DNA of 32,124 nt, taken from positions 1-32,124 of the forward strand of contig CALGNN010000095.1 in the NCBI GenBank assembly GCA_937961455.1, read 5' to 3'. Below, piece by piece: positions 27,703 to 32,124 of the stretch (positions within the stretch are counted from its first letter, which is position 1; each line of letters begins with the position of its first letter). Both the position numbers and the translations under genes were made by a program. A model generated the notes under the pieces. The model was not told where the DNA came from. It worked only from the letters and a program-made list of their open reading frames with translations, and made no database searches. The DNA is from an uncultured Saprospiraceae bacterium. GTDB lineage: Bacteria > Bacteroidota > Bacteroidia > Chitinophagales > Saprospiraceae.

Positions 27703-27969
27703 ATGATTAACATAGAAAAAGTAAAAGAGTTTGAAGAATATCGTGGATTCTACGACGGATTCTATATTCAAAAAGTTAAGAATAAAACTAATTTAACAAG
27801 TGATGATGAGTGGCATTTAATGGGTCAGCTTCTTCAAGATTTACAACTTTTAAAAAAGGGACTACTATCAAAAGAATATTCTGAATGCCTGGAAAATAGT
27901 TTAAAAAACAATTTCGCTAATCAAGAAAGTATAGACTATTTTCAGGACTTAGCAAATAAAAAATCATGA
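27703..27969 (+). CDS. Candidate immunity protein for the RHS toxin
   Basis: An 88-aa soluble, probably alpha-helical protein (VKEFEEYRGFYDGFYIQKVK; a leucine-rich helix at ~43-57; Cys65). I do not recognise a family. The case for immunity is positional: it starts 4 bases after the toxin stop on the same strand, the standard place for the cognate immunity gene, and it is small with no signal peptide, as expected if the toxin acts on cytosolic NAD. The stop codon TGA (27967-27969) is at the same time the first three bases of the 22-bp TGATGG... repeat that recurs throughout the following 4 kb, so the cassette ends exactly at a repeat junction. Confidence 0.7.
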   Translation: MINIEKVKEFEEYRGFYDGFYIQKVKNKTNLTSDDEWHLMGQLLQDLQLLKKGLLSKEYSECLENSLKNNFANQESIDYFQDLANKKS

Positions 27970-28383
27970 TGGTTTAGGTCTGTAATAACTTCACATTATT
28001 TAAACAAACATTGAAAGTAGATTGCAGAGGTGAACGAACGATCTGCGACGCAGTCGAGTCTGACAAGACCCATGATGGCCAAGGTCTGCAATAATCATGA
28101 TGGTCGAGGTCTGCAGTAAATCAATTCAATAAAACTCATGATGGTCGAGGTATTCAATCCATGATGATCAAGGTATGCAATAACTTCACACTCTTAAAAC
28201 AAACAATCATAAGTAGATTGCAGAGGTTTTCAAACCTCTGCTAAGCATATACTACCAGCTTGACAATTTATTCCTGCGACACAAGAAAATAGATTTGGTT
28301 TATTTTTTCTTGTAATACAGCAATGTCTCCACATAAGAAGAAACCATCAGTTAGTTTAATAAGGCATCAACCTTTTCAATAAT
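27967..28383. repeat. Left copy of ~400-bp direct repeat bracketing hicAB
   Basis: In order it holds a TGATGG-type 22-mer, ACTTCACATTATT and AAACAAACA tracts, a 66-bp block (28070-28135) identical to 29184-29249, two further 22-mers (28139, 28162), a 35-bp block (28215-28249) identical to 29258-29292 that contains the palindrome GCAGAGGTTT-TC-AAACCTCTGC (28220-28241), and a decayed gene fragment. The right copy at 29108-29485 has the same order but lacks 28136-28214. There is no intact gene in 27970-28423. Confidence 0.85.
28268..28383 (-). pseudogene. Decayed copy of the 81-aa gene at 29349-29594
   Basis: Read leftward, the segment encodes TDGFFLCGDIAVLQEK then runs to a stop at 28268-28270, against DGYFLCGGIAVLQEK in the fuller copy. 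Just upstream the matching frame is broken: EKVDAL is found in another frame (compare DKVVEYL), so a small insertion or frameshift separates the halves. No start is present. It is a remnant produced by the same duplication that made the ~400-bp direct repeats. Confidence 0.7.
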
Positions 28384-28398
28384 ATTTATAAATTATGC

Positions 28399-28412
28399 AA
28401 CTAAATATAGTT
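28399..28412. promoter_or_regulatory. Possible hicAB operator
   Basis: Short inverted repeat AACTA-AATA-TAGTT, 12 bases before the hicA start and directly followed by TTACATTTACG, which approximates the -7 element TAnnTTTG. HicB ribbon-helix-helix proteins usually bind such small palindromes in their own promoter; the arms here are only 5 bp, so chance is possible. Confidence 0.3.
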
Positions 28413-28423
28413 ACATTTACGTT

Positions 28424-28659
28424 ATGTCTAAGAAAGAAAAACTCATAGAGCGATTTTTAGGTATGCCTTCTGACTTTCATTATAAGGAAATGGTTCGGCT
28501 GCTTAACTATCACAATTTTAAAGAAGTGGAAAGACATCAGGTTCAAGAGTAAAATTTATAAATCAAGAAAATGTGCCAATTAATCTTCATAAACCCCACC
28601 CTACTGGAATCATGAAGAAGTATCAATTGAAACAAGTAAAAGAAATATTAGGATTATGA
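28424..28659 (+). pseudogene. hicA: hicA toxin gene, frameshifted
   Basis: The first frame gives MSKKEKLIERFLGMPSDF then HYKEMVRLLNYHNFKEV and stops at TAA 28550-28552 after 42 codons. From about 28531 the frame one base over continues as a clear HicA C-terminus: TSGSRVKFINQENVP, then INLHKPHPTGIMKKYQLKQ ending KEILGL, with the typical GSR..F and LHKPHP (catalytic His) motifs. Restoring one base at GTGGAAAG (28526-28533; a G or A run) joins the halves into a normal ~78-aa HicA, an mRNA-cleaving toxin. The broken frame's true stop TGA (28657-28659) overlaps the hicB start by the canonical ATGA. Either a real inactivating deletion or an error in a short homopolymer. Confidence 0.88.
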
Positions 28660-29075
28660 AATATCTAGAACATAAAGGTTACACAGGAACTATAGAATAT
28701 AGTAAAGAGGATAAACTGCTTTTTGGGAAAGTAATAGGAATAAGGGGATTGATATCTTACGAAGGAACAACTGGTTCAAAATTAGAGAAAGATTTTAAGG
28801 AAGCTGTTAATGAATATTTAGAAGATTGTAAGCAAAGAGATATTGAGCCTGACAAACCATTTAAAGGAAGTTTTAATGTAAGAATTCCAGCAAGGTTACA
28901 TCGAGAAGCTGCACTTAAAGCAATAGAATTAAATACCTCTTTGAACGGACTTGTCACAGAGTCGATAAGAGAAATAGTCGCACAAGGAAGTTTTCCAAAA
29001 AAGTCTACATCTGTTCTTAAAAAAGGCTCAAAGACGAGAGTTGCAGCGCAGCGTAAAGTAAGACCAAAGAAATAA
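28656..29075 (+). CDS. hicB: HicB family antitoxin
   Basis: A 139-aa protein. The N-terminal half (KYLEHKGYTGTIEYSKEDKL then FGKVIGIRGLISYEG) is the degenerate RNase-H-like HicB domain that caps HicA. EAVNEYLEDCKQRDIEPDKP is the usual connecting stretch, and residues ~75-115 (KGSFNVRIPARLHREAALKA then NTSLNGLVTESIREIV) form a ribbon-helix-helix DNA-binding domain. A basic tail follows. It intercepts HicA and represses its own operon. The start overlaps the hicA stop by ATGA, so translation is coupled to the end of hicA; with hicA frameshifted, ribosomes would stop 104 bases earlier, which may lower hicB expression. Confidence 0.92.
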   Translation: MKYLEHKGYTGTIEYSKEDKLLFGKVIGIRGLISYEGTTGSKLEKDFKEAVNEYLEDCKQRDIEPDKPFKGSFNVRIPARLHREAALKAIELNTSLNGLVTESIREIVAQGSFPKKSTSVLKKGSKTRVAAQRKVRPKK

Positions 29076-29107
29076 TAATTGTCTGCGTCATTCGGTTGCA
29101 ACAAACA

Positions 29108-29485
29108 TGATAGTCAAGGTCTACAATAACTTCTCATTAATAAAACAAACATTTATTAGAAGATTGCAAAAGTAAACAAACAACCATGATGGCCAAGGTC
29201 TGCAATAATCATGATGGTCGAGGTCTGCAGTAAATCAATTCAATAAAACAAACAAGAAGATTGCAGAGGTTTTCAAACCTCTGCTAAGCATACACTATCA
29301 GCTTGACATTTTATTTCAGCGACAGTCAATGAGAATAATTAAATAATATTATAATCTGTTTTTAAAAAGTTCATCTTGATAAGAGACAGCTTGCAAAAAT
29401 AGACTTGGTTTATTTTTTTCTTGTAATACAGCAATACCCCCACATAAGAAGTAACCATCAGCAAGATATTCAACAACTTTGTCTT
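29108..29485. repeat. Right copy of ~400-bp direct repeat bracketing hicAB
   Basis: Same order of parts as 27967-28383: a 22-mer (TGATAGTCAAGGTCTACA), ACTTCTCATTA and AAACAAACA tracts, the 66-bp identical block (29184-29249), the 35-bp identical block (29258-29292) with the palindrome at 29263-29284, then a body of the 81-aa gene. It begins 33 bases after the hicB stop. Confidence 0.85.
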
Positions 29486-29594
29486 CTAGCTTAGATAGAT
29501 CTTTATCAGAAAGTACACCGTGATGACCGAGGTCAACAATAATTTCATTAATCAAAATAGATAAGGCAGAGGTTTTCAAACCTCTGCCAAACAT
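29349..29594 (-). CDS. Unrecognised 81-aa protein with repeat-derived N-terminus
   Basis: I do not recognise the family. The C-terminal half (LEDKVVEYLADGYFLCGG, IAVLQEKNKPSLF, LQAVSYQDELFKNRL) is shared with the decayed copy at 28268-28383, so it derives from a once-real protein. The first ~32 codons fall in repeat DNA: codons 4-10 lie in the palindrome at 29565-29588, and IIVDLGHH is encoded by a 22-mer repeat (29521-29542) whose other copies would encode IADLDHH in the same frame. The ATG belongs to the 174-bp element. Either the ORF is a truncated gene whose start was supplied by an inserted repeat, or the 22-mers are relics of the 5' end of this gene family. Whether it is expressed is unknown. 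Confidence 0.45.
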   Translation of the reverse strand: MFGRGLKTSALSILINEIIVDLGHHGVLSDKDLSKLEDKVVEYLADGYFLCGGIAVLQEKNKPSLFLQAVSYQDELFKNRL

Positions 29595-29738
29595 ACACTA
29601 TCAACTTCACATTATTCCCTACCTTAGTTCAACAAGAATTAAACTATGGTTGGATACAAATAAATAATCAAAATGAAATTCATTTAATTGCTGCACCATC
29701 GTTGTGAGTATATCTTTATTCGAAGTTTAGAAACTTCG
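29565..29738. repeat. 174-bp palindrome-bounded element, copy 1
   Basis: Starts with the palindrome GGCAGAGGTTT-TC-AAACCTCTGCC (29565-29588) and ends with CGAAGTTT-AG-AAACTTCG (29721-29738). The interior contains CATACACTATCAAC, AATGAAATTCATTTAATTGC and ATCGTTGTGAG, shared with copies 2-4. It covers most of the otherwise empty interval between the 81-aa ORF and the 123-aa ORF. Confidence 0.88.
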
Positions 29739-29796
29739 GCCATAGGGAATTCTTATATAGAGGAACAATTGACATTTCAAATTTTTCAAGAATCTG

Positions 29797-30168
29797 ATGA
29801 TAGAATATATTAATCCACAAGAAATTTTCTCCAAAATTTCTTTTCAAGAAGATGTTGACTTTTTAGAGTATCCTAAAATTGGATATAAATGTACAAATAC
29901 TAGTGAAATTACTTTTTCATTAAAACACTTTAAGAAATATGCCTTTGTTAACAAAACAAATTTGAATTCAATTGATAGTGAAAGAATTGACAATTATGTC
30001 AGTTCATTAAAGACGGCAGATTTTAATTCTTTCCTAGATTTTTATTGTGCAGAAAAAAATCATGCTATTAGAATTTACTTTTTAGCATGGGCTGGTGGAA
30101 GATTTACAGCAGGCTATGATTTGAAATTTATTATTAGAATTATAAAAAATAATGTTGAAGAAGAATAA
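29797..30168 (+). CDS. Orphan 123-aa hypothetical protein
   Basis: Starts MIEYINPQEIFSKISFQEDV, with a core KHFKKYAFVNKTNLNSIDSE and a C-terminal FLAWAGGRFTAGYDLKF followed by IIRIIKNNVEEE. Soluble, with no signal peptide or membrane segment; I do not recognise the family. It starts 58 bases after the end of repeat copy 1 and is followed by further repeats, and no toxin gene is attached. Size and position downstream of an RHS toxin fit an orphan immunity gene left by earlier toxin replacement (inference). Upstream of the ATG the frame is open for eight codons before a TGA, so an ATG start is reasonable. Confidence 0.6.
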   Translation: MIEYINPQEIFSKISFQEDVDFLEYPKIGYKCTNTSEITFSLKHFKKYAFVNKTNLNSIDSERIDNYVSSLKTADFNSFLDFYCAEKNHAIRIYFLAWAGGRFTAGYDLKFIIRIIKNNVEEE

Positions 30169-30226
30169 GAGAATAAGATTGTCATTCAACTTAGACTTCC
30201 AACTTCACATTATAGGTGATGGTAAA

Positions 30227-30257
30227 GCTTTGAGCGAGACGCGCAAAGCAACGCTTA
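30227..30257. repeat. 31-bp GC-rich repeat, copy a
   Basis: Block beginning GCTTTGAGCGAGACGCGC and ending CAACGCTTA, identical in three places (here, 30669-30699 and 30936-30966). It contains a small stem GCTTTG ... CAAAGC. Its base composition is clearly richer in G+C than its surroundings. It is followed here by two copies of GATGAGTCTGCAATAAAT (imperfect). Between the 123-aa gene and yefM (30169-31067) there is no gene, only repeats. Confidence 0.85.
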
Positions 30258-30335
30258 AGATGAGTCTGCAATAAATTAAGATGAGTCTGCAATAAATCAA
30301 ATAATCAAAGTAGATATTGCTGAGGTTTTAAAACT

Positions 30336-30394
30336 CTTGATGGTCGAGGTATGCAATAAATCAATTCAATAAAACAAACAATCAAAATAGATAT
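30336..30394. repeat. 22-mer plus linker module, identical to 31715-31773
   Basis: Module with the 22-mer TGATGGTCGAGGTATGCA(ATAA) followed by ATCAATTCAATAAAACAAAC and AATCAAAATAGATAT, leading directly into copy 2 of the 174-bp element. Together with the first bases of the element it forms an 80-bp stretch (30336-30415) identical to 31715-31794. A degenerate half-palindrome (GCTGAGGTTTTAAAACTC) lies just to its left. Confidence 0.85.
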
Positions 30395-30568
30395 GGTTGA
30401 GGTTTTCAAACCTCAGCCAAACATACACTACCAACTTCACGTTATTTCCTACCTTAGTAAAACATGAATTAAACTATAGGTGGACACAAATTAATAGTCA
30501 AAATGAAATTCATTTAATTGCTGCAACATCGTTGTGAGCATATCTTTAGTCGAAGTTTGAAAACTTCG
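30395..30568. repeat. 174-bp palindrome-bounded element, copy 2
   Basis: Left palindrome GGTTGAGGTTT-TC-AAACCTCAGCC (30395-30418, one wobble pair), right palindrome CGAAGTTT-GA-AAACTTCG (30551-30568), extended one or two pairs by flanking bases. Interior as in the other copies. Same length to the base as copies 1, 3 and 4. Confidence 0.9.
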
Positions 30569-30599
30569 ACCATAGTGTGATGAGAATCATTTTACTATC

Positions 30600-30645
30600 G
30601 CAACAATGTTGTGAGTATACCTTTAGCCGAAGTTTGAAAACTTCG
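30600..30645. repeat. Partial 174-bp element (right end only)
   Basis: Matches the last ~46 bases of the element: GCAACAATGTTGTGAGTATA, CCTTTAGC and the right palindrome CGAAGTTTGAAAACTTCG (30628-30645). The left palindrome is missing. It lies 31 bases right of copy 2. Confidence 0.75.
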
Positions 30646-30668
30646 TCCTTAGTGAGAATGATGGCAAG

Positions 30669-30699
30669 GCTTTGAGCGAGACGCGCAAAGCAACGCTTA
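30669..30699. repeat. 31-bp GC-rich repeat, copy b
   Basis: Identical to copies a and c. With its flanks (TAGTGAGAATGATGGCAAG before and GGA after) it shares 53 identical bases with copy c, and like copy c it follows a right-end palindrome of the 174-bp element. Confidence 0.85.
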
Positions 30700-30738
30700 G
30701 GATGAGTCCGCAATAATACAAACAATCAAAGTAGATAT

Positions 30739-30912
30739 GGTTGAGGTTTTCAAACCTCAACCAAACATACACTATCAACTCGACATTATTTTCTGCCTTA
30801 GATCTACAAGGACTAATCTATGGGTGGATACAAATTAATAATCAAAATGAAATTCATTTAATTGCTGCAACATCGTTGTGAGCATACTTTTAGCCGAAGT
30901 TTGAAAACTTCG
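30739..30912. repeat. 174-bp palindrome-bounded element, copy 3
   Basis: Left palindrome GGTTGAGGTTT-TC-AAACCTCAACC (30739-30762, perfect), right palindrome CGAAGTTT-GA-AAACTTCG (30895-30912, perfect). The interior includes AATGAAATTCATTTAATTGC and CAACATCGTTGTGAGCATAC. Confidence 0.9.
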
Positions 30913-30935
30913 ACCATAGTGAGAATGATGGCAAG

Positions 30936-30966
30936 GCTTTGAGCGAGACGCGCAAAGCAACGCTTA
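30936..30966. repeat. 31-bp GC-rich repeat, copy c
   Basis: Third identical copy, 23 bases after the right palindrome of element copy 3 and ~100 bases before the yefM start. Confidence 0.85.
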
Positions 30967-31035
30967 GGAGTTGAAGGATAGTTTAAATGAAAATCATCCG
31001 TTGAAATAATGAAATTAAATGACTAGCTTTGTCGT

Positions 31036-31052
31036 TGTACCAATACGGTACA
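31036..31052. promoter_or_regulatory. Candidate YefM operator
   Basis: Inverted repeat TGTACC-AATAC-GGTACA, 15 bases before the yefM ATG. Known: E. coli YefM-YoeB represses its promoter by binding palindromes with a TGTACA core, and both arms here resemble half of that core, so an autoregulatory operator is likely. Confidence 0.6.
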
Positions 31053-31067
31053 CTTAAAATTTAAATT

Positions 31068-31319
31068 ATGTTAATAATAAGTAGTCGAGAATTTAGACAG
31101 AATCAAAGAATGTATTTTGACAAAGTAGATCAAGGCGAACAAATTATAGTTCAGCGAGGAAAGGATAAATCATATGCTTTGACTCCAATTGGTGAAGATG
31201 ATATTTACTTTAATGAGAAGATGATTAAGCGAATAAAGAAAAGTACCAAACAAGCGAGTGATGGCAAGTATGTTGAAAAAACTACATCTAAAGAAATTAA
31301 GGAGTTATTGGGTCTATGA
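31068..31319 (+). CDS. yefM: YefM/Phd family antitoxin
   Basis: An 83-aa protein. The N-terminal pattern MLIISSREFRQNQRMYFDKV and QGEQIIVQRGKDKSYALTPI is the DNA-binding Phd/YefM fold (S-R-x-x-R...N.... G....I.R....A.. L.P). The C-terminal part (YFNEKMIKRIKKSTKQASDG ... TSKEIKELLGL) is the flexible toxin-neutralising segment. It pairs with the yoeB-like gene that follows with an ATGA overlap, and a palindromic operator lies upstream. The antitoxin appears intact although its toxin is not. Confidence 0.88.
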   Translation: MLIISSREFRQNQRMYFDKVDQGEQIIVQRGKDKSYALTPIGEDDIYFNEKMIKRIKKSTKQASDGKYVEKTTSKEIKELLGL

Positions 31320-31594
31320 GCTATAGTTTAAGATTTACATTAAATGCATTGAAAGATATAGAAAGGCATAAGTAATCAGGGAACAAGAAACTACTTCAAA
31401 AGCTAGAAGTTTTATTAGAAGAACTGAGAGAGCACCCTAGAACTGGAATCGGAAATCCTTAAAAACTAAAATATGATTTAGAGGGATTTTATTCAAGGAG
31501 AATCAATAAAAAACATCGGCTGGTTTATGAGATTCAAGATGAAATAATAACAGTGATCATTTTAAGTGCGTACTCACATTACAAAGATAAATAG
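31316..31594 (+). pseudogene. yoeB: yoeB/Txe-type toxin gene with two in-frame stop codons
   Basis: ATG at 31316-31318 overlaps the yefM stop. The single frame reads MSYSLRFTLNALKDIERHK, stop (TAA 31373-31375), SGNKKLLQKLEVLLEELREH then PRTGIGNP, stop (TAA 31460-31462), KLKYDLEGFYSRRINKKHR, LVYEIQDEIITVII then LSAYSHYKDK, TAG. This is a full-length YoeB (RelE fold, ribosome-dependent mRNA endonuclease): the familiar P..G.G.PE.LK......SRRI...HRLVY ... HY pattern is present, including the C-terminal His-Tyr. The stops replace positions normally Lys (KKSG) and Glu (PEKL), each explainable by one substitution. Everything else is conserved, so decay is recent. Confidence 0.9.
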
Positions 31595-31599
31595 ACTGC

Positions 31600-31630
31600 C
31601 TGCACCCCTTTGGGTCGCAGAAGTTTTTTT
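31600..31630 (+). terminator. Rho-independent terminator of yefM-yoeB
   Basis: Stem CTGCACCC / GGGT(C)GCAG with one bulged C, loop CTTT (31600-31620), spacer AAG, then seven T (31624-31630), a few bases after the yoeB stop. Confidence 0.8.
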
Positions 31631-31714
31631 CATTGATCAGCCAGGCGTAAAAGTAATCCACTGATCAGGCTCATCATGGTCAAGGTTTACAATAAATTCA
31701 TTAAATCAAACAAT

Positions 31715-31773
31715 CTTGATGGTCGAGGTATGCAATAAATCAATTCAATAAAACAAACAATCAAAATAGATAT
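31715..31773. repeat. 22-mer plus linker module, identical to 30336-30394
   Basis: Same 59 bases as the module before element copy 2, again leading directly into a 174-bp element. A further 22-mer-like copy (TCATGGTCAAGGTTTACA) lies at 31676. The 31595-32060 interval holds only the terminator and repeats. Confidence 0.85.
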
Positions 31774-31947
31774 GGTTGAGGTTTTCAAACCTCAACCAAA
31801 CATACACTATCAACTCGACATTATTTTCTGCCTTAGTTCAACAAGAACTAAACTATGGGTGGACACAAATTAATAGTCAAAATGAAATTCATTTAATTGC
31901 TGCAACATCGTTGTGAGCATACCTTTAATCGAAGTTTAAAACCTTCG
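31774..31947. repeat. 174-bp palindrome-bounded element, copy 4
   Basis: Left palindrome GGTTGAGGTTT-TC-AAACCTCAACC (31774-31797, perfect); right end CGAAGTTTAAAACCTTCG (31930-31947), a slightly degraded version of the right palindrome. Interior closely matches copies 2 and 3. Confidence 0.9.
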
Positions 31948-32060
31948 CCCACAAACAGCTTTTATCTTAATTAAATATATAGCAAATAGCGCCTGAGCGA
32001 CTTTGAAAAATGCTTACTTAAATGAGAATACTTTACTTTCACACTAGTAAATAAATCAAT

Positions 32061-32124
32061 ATGAATATTCTAGAATCACTATTATCATTCTTAAAAAAAG
32101 ATCAAAGCACAGAAGAATCTTCAG
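32061..32124 (+). CDS. Start of a protein running off the window (partial)
   Basis: ATG at 32061 opens a frame NILESLLSFLKKDQSTEESS that remains open to the window end. The A/T-rich leader AATAAATCAAT before it looks like other starts here. Too short for a family call; a small cassette gene such as an orphan immunity or toxin-antitoxin gene is possible by context. Confidence 0.45.
   Translation, partial: MNILESLLSFLKKDQSTEESS

Noticed and set aside
28757-29104. Long open frame opposite hicB
   Set aside because: Lies almost wholly antisense to a clear HicB coding frame; composition reflects the hicB codons.
31316-31594. Alternative genetic code with TAA as sense, from two TAA in yoeB
   Set aside because: TAA ends many clearly complete genes in this window (e.g. 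at 2520, 7640, 12291).
27967-31947. CRISPR array from the repeated 22-mers and palindromes
   Set aside because: Spacing is irregular, repeats are diverged and mosaic, spacers repeat too, and no cas gene is present.
29565-31947. Palindromes as transcription terminators
   Set aside because: They lack T-runs and recur as paired ends of a fixed-length element; terminator activity may be a side effect.

Overview
The window reads as an AT-rich chromosomal segment from a Bacteroidota bacterium, most likely a Saprospiraceae or Chitinophagales relative (inference). The evidence is the many secreted proteins with type IX secretion (T9SS) C-terminal sorting domains, a SprB-type repeat, GCX/'coathanger'-type C-terminal modules, a TonB-dependent receptor with a carboxypeptidase-regulatory N-domain, weak Shine-Dalgarno signals and A/T-rich leaders. 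No rRNA, tRNA, CRISPR array or complete transposase gene was seen. Layout, left part (1-16.7 kb), ordinary gene-dense chromosome: the tail of a T9SS cargo with a strong terminator; a CotH-kinase-family secreted protein meeting a front-end-type fatty acid desaturase tail to tail with no intergenic base; a large PKD/coathanger/carboxypeptidase-regulatory surface protein; a 275-aa T9SS cargo sharing a bidirectional terminator with a DUF1761 membrane protein; a histidine phosphatase divergent from a family-2 glycosyltransferase (31 bp apart); then a co-directional run of subtilase, TonB-dependent receptor and T9SS-exported alpha/beta-hydrolase-like protein. The hydrolase-like protein lacks the nucleophilic serine. 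Middle (16.9-28 kb): a two-gene operon of a SprB/SdrD-B-like surface protein and a 2679-aa RHS/YD-repeat polymorphic toxin with a Sec signal peptide. The RHS C-terminal ~100 residues resemble the ADP-ribosyl cyclase (CD38-like) NADase fold. A small candidate immunity gene follows 4 bp later. Right part (28-32 kb): a gene-poor, repeat-rich accessory zone built around the RHS locus. It carries hicA-hicB with a frameshifted toxin, yefM-yoeB with a toxin broken by two TAA codons, an orphan 123-aa ORF, and intact and decayed copies of an unrecognised 81-aa gene. These lie among a mosaic of repeats: four copies of exactly 174 bp bounded by two oppositely oriented palindromes with the same core (REPIN/MITE-like), a 22-bp TGATGG... 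motif present about ten times, three copies of a 31-bp GC-rich block, and ~400-bp direct repeats bracketing hicAB. In both toxin-antitoxin pairs the toxin is dead and the antitoxin intact. The most novel item is the 174-bp element family and its relation to the cassette boundaries, including the repeat that supplies the immunity gene's stop codon and the repeat-derived N-terminus of the 81-aa ORF.
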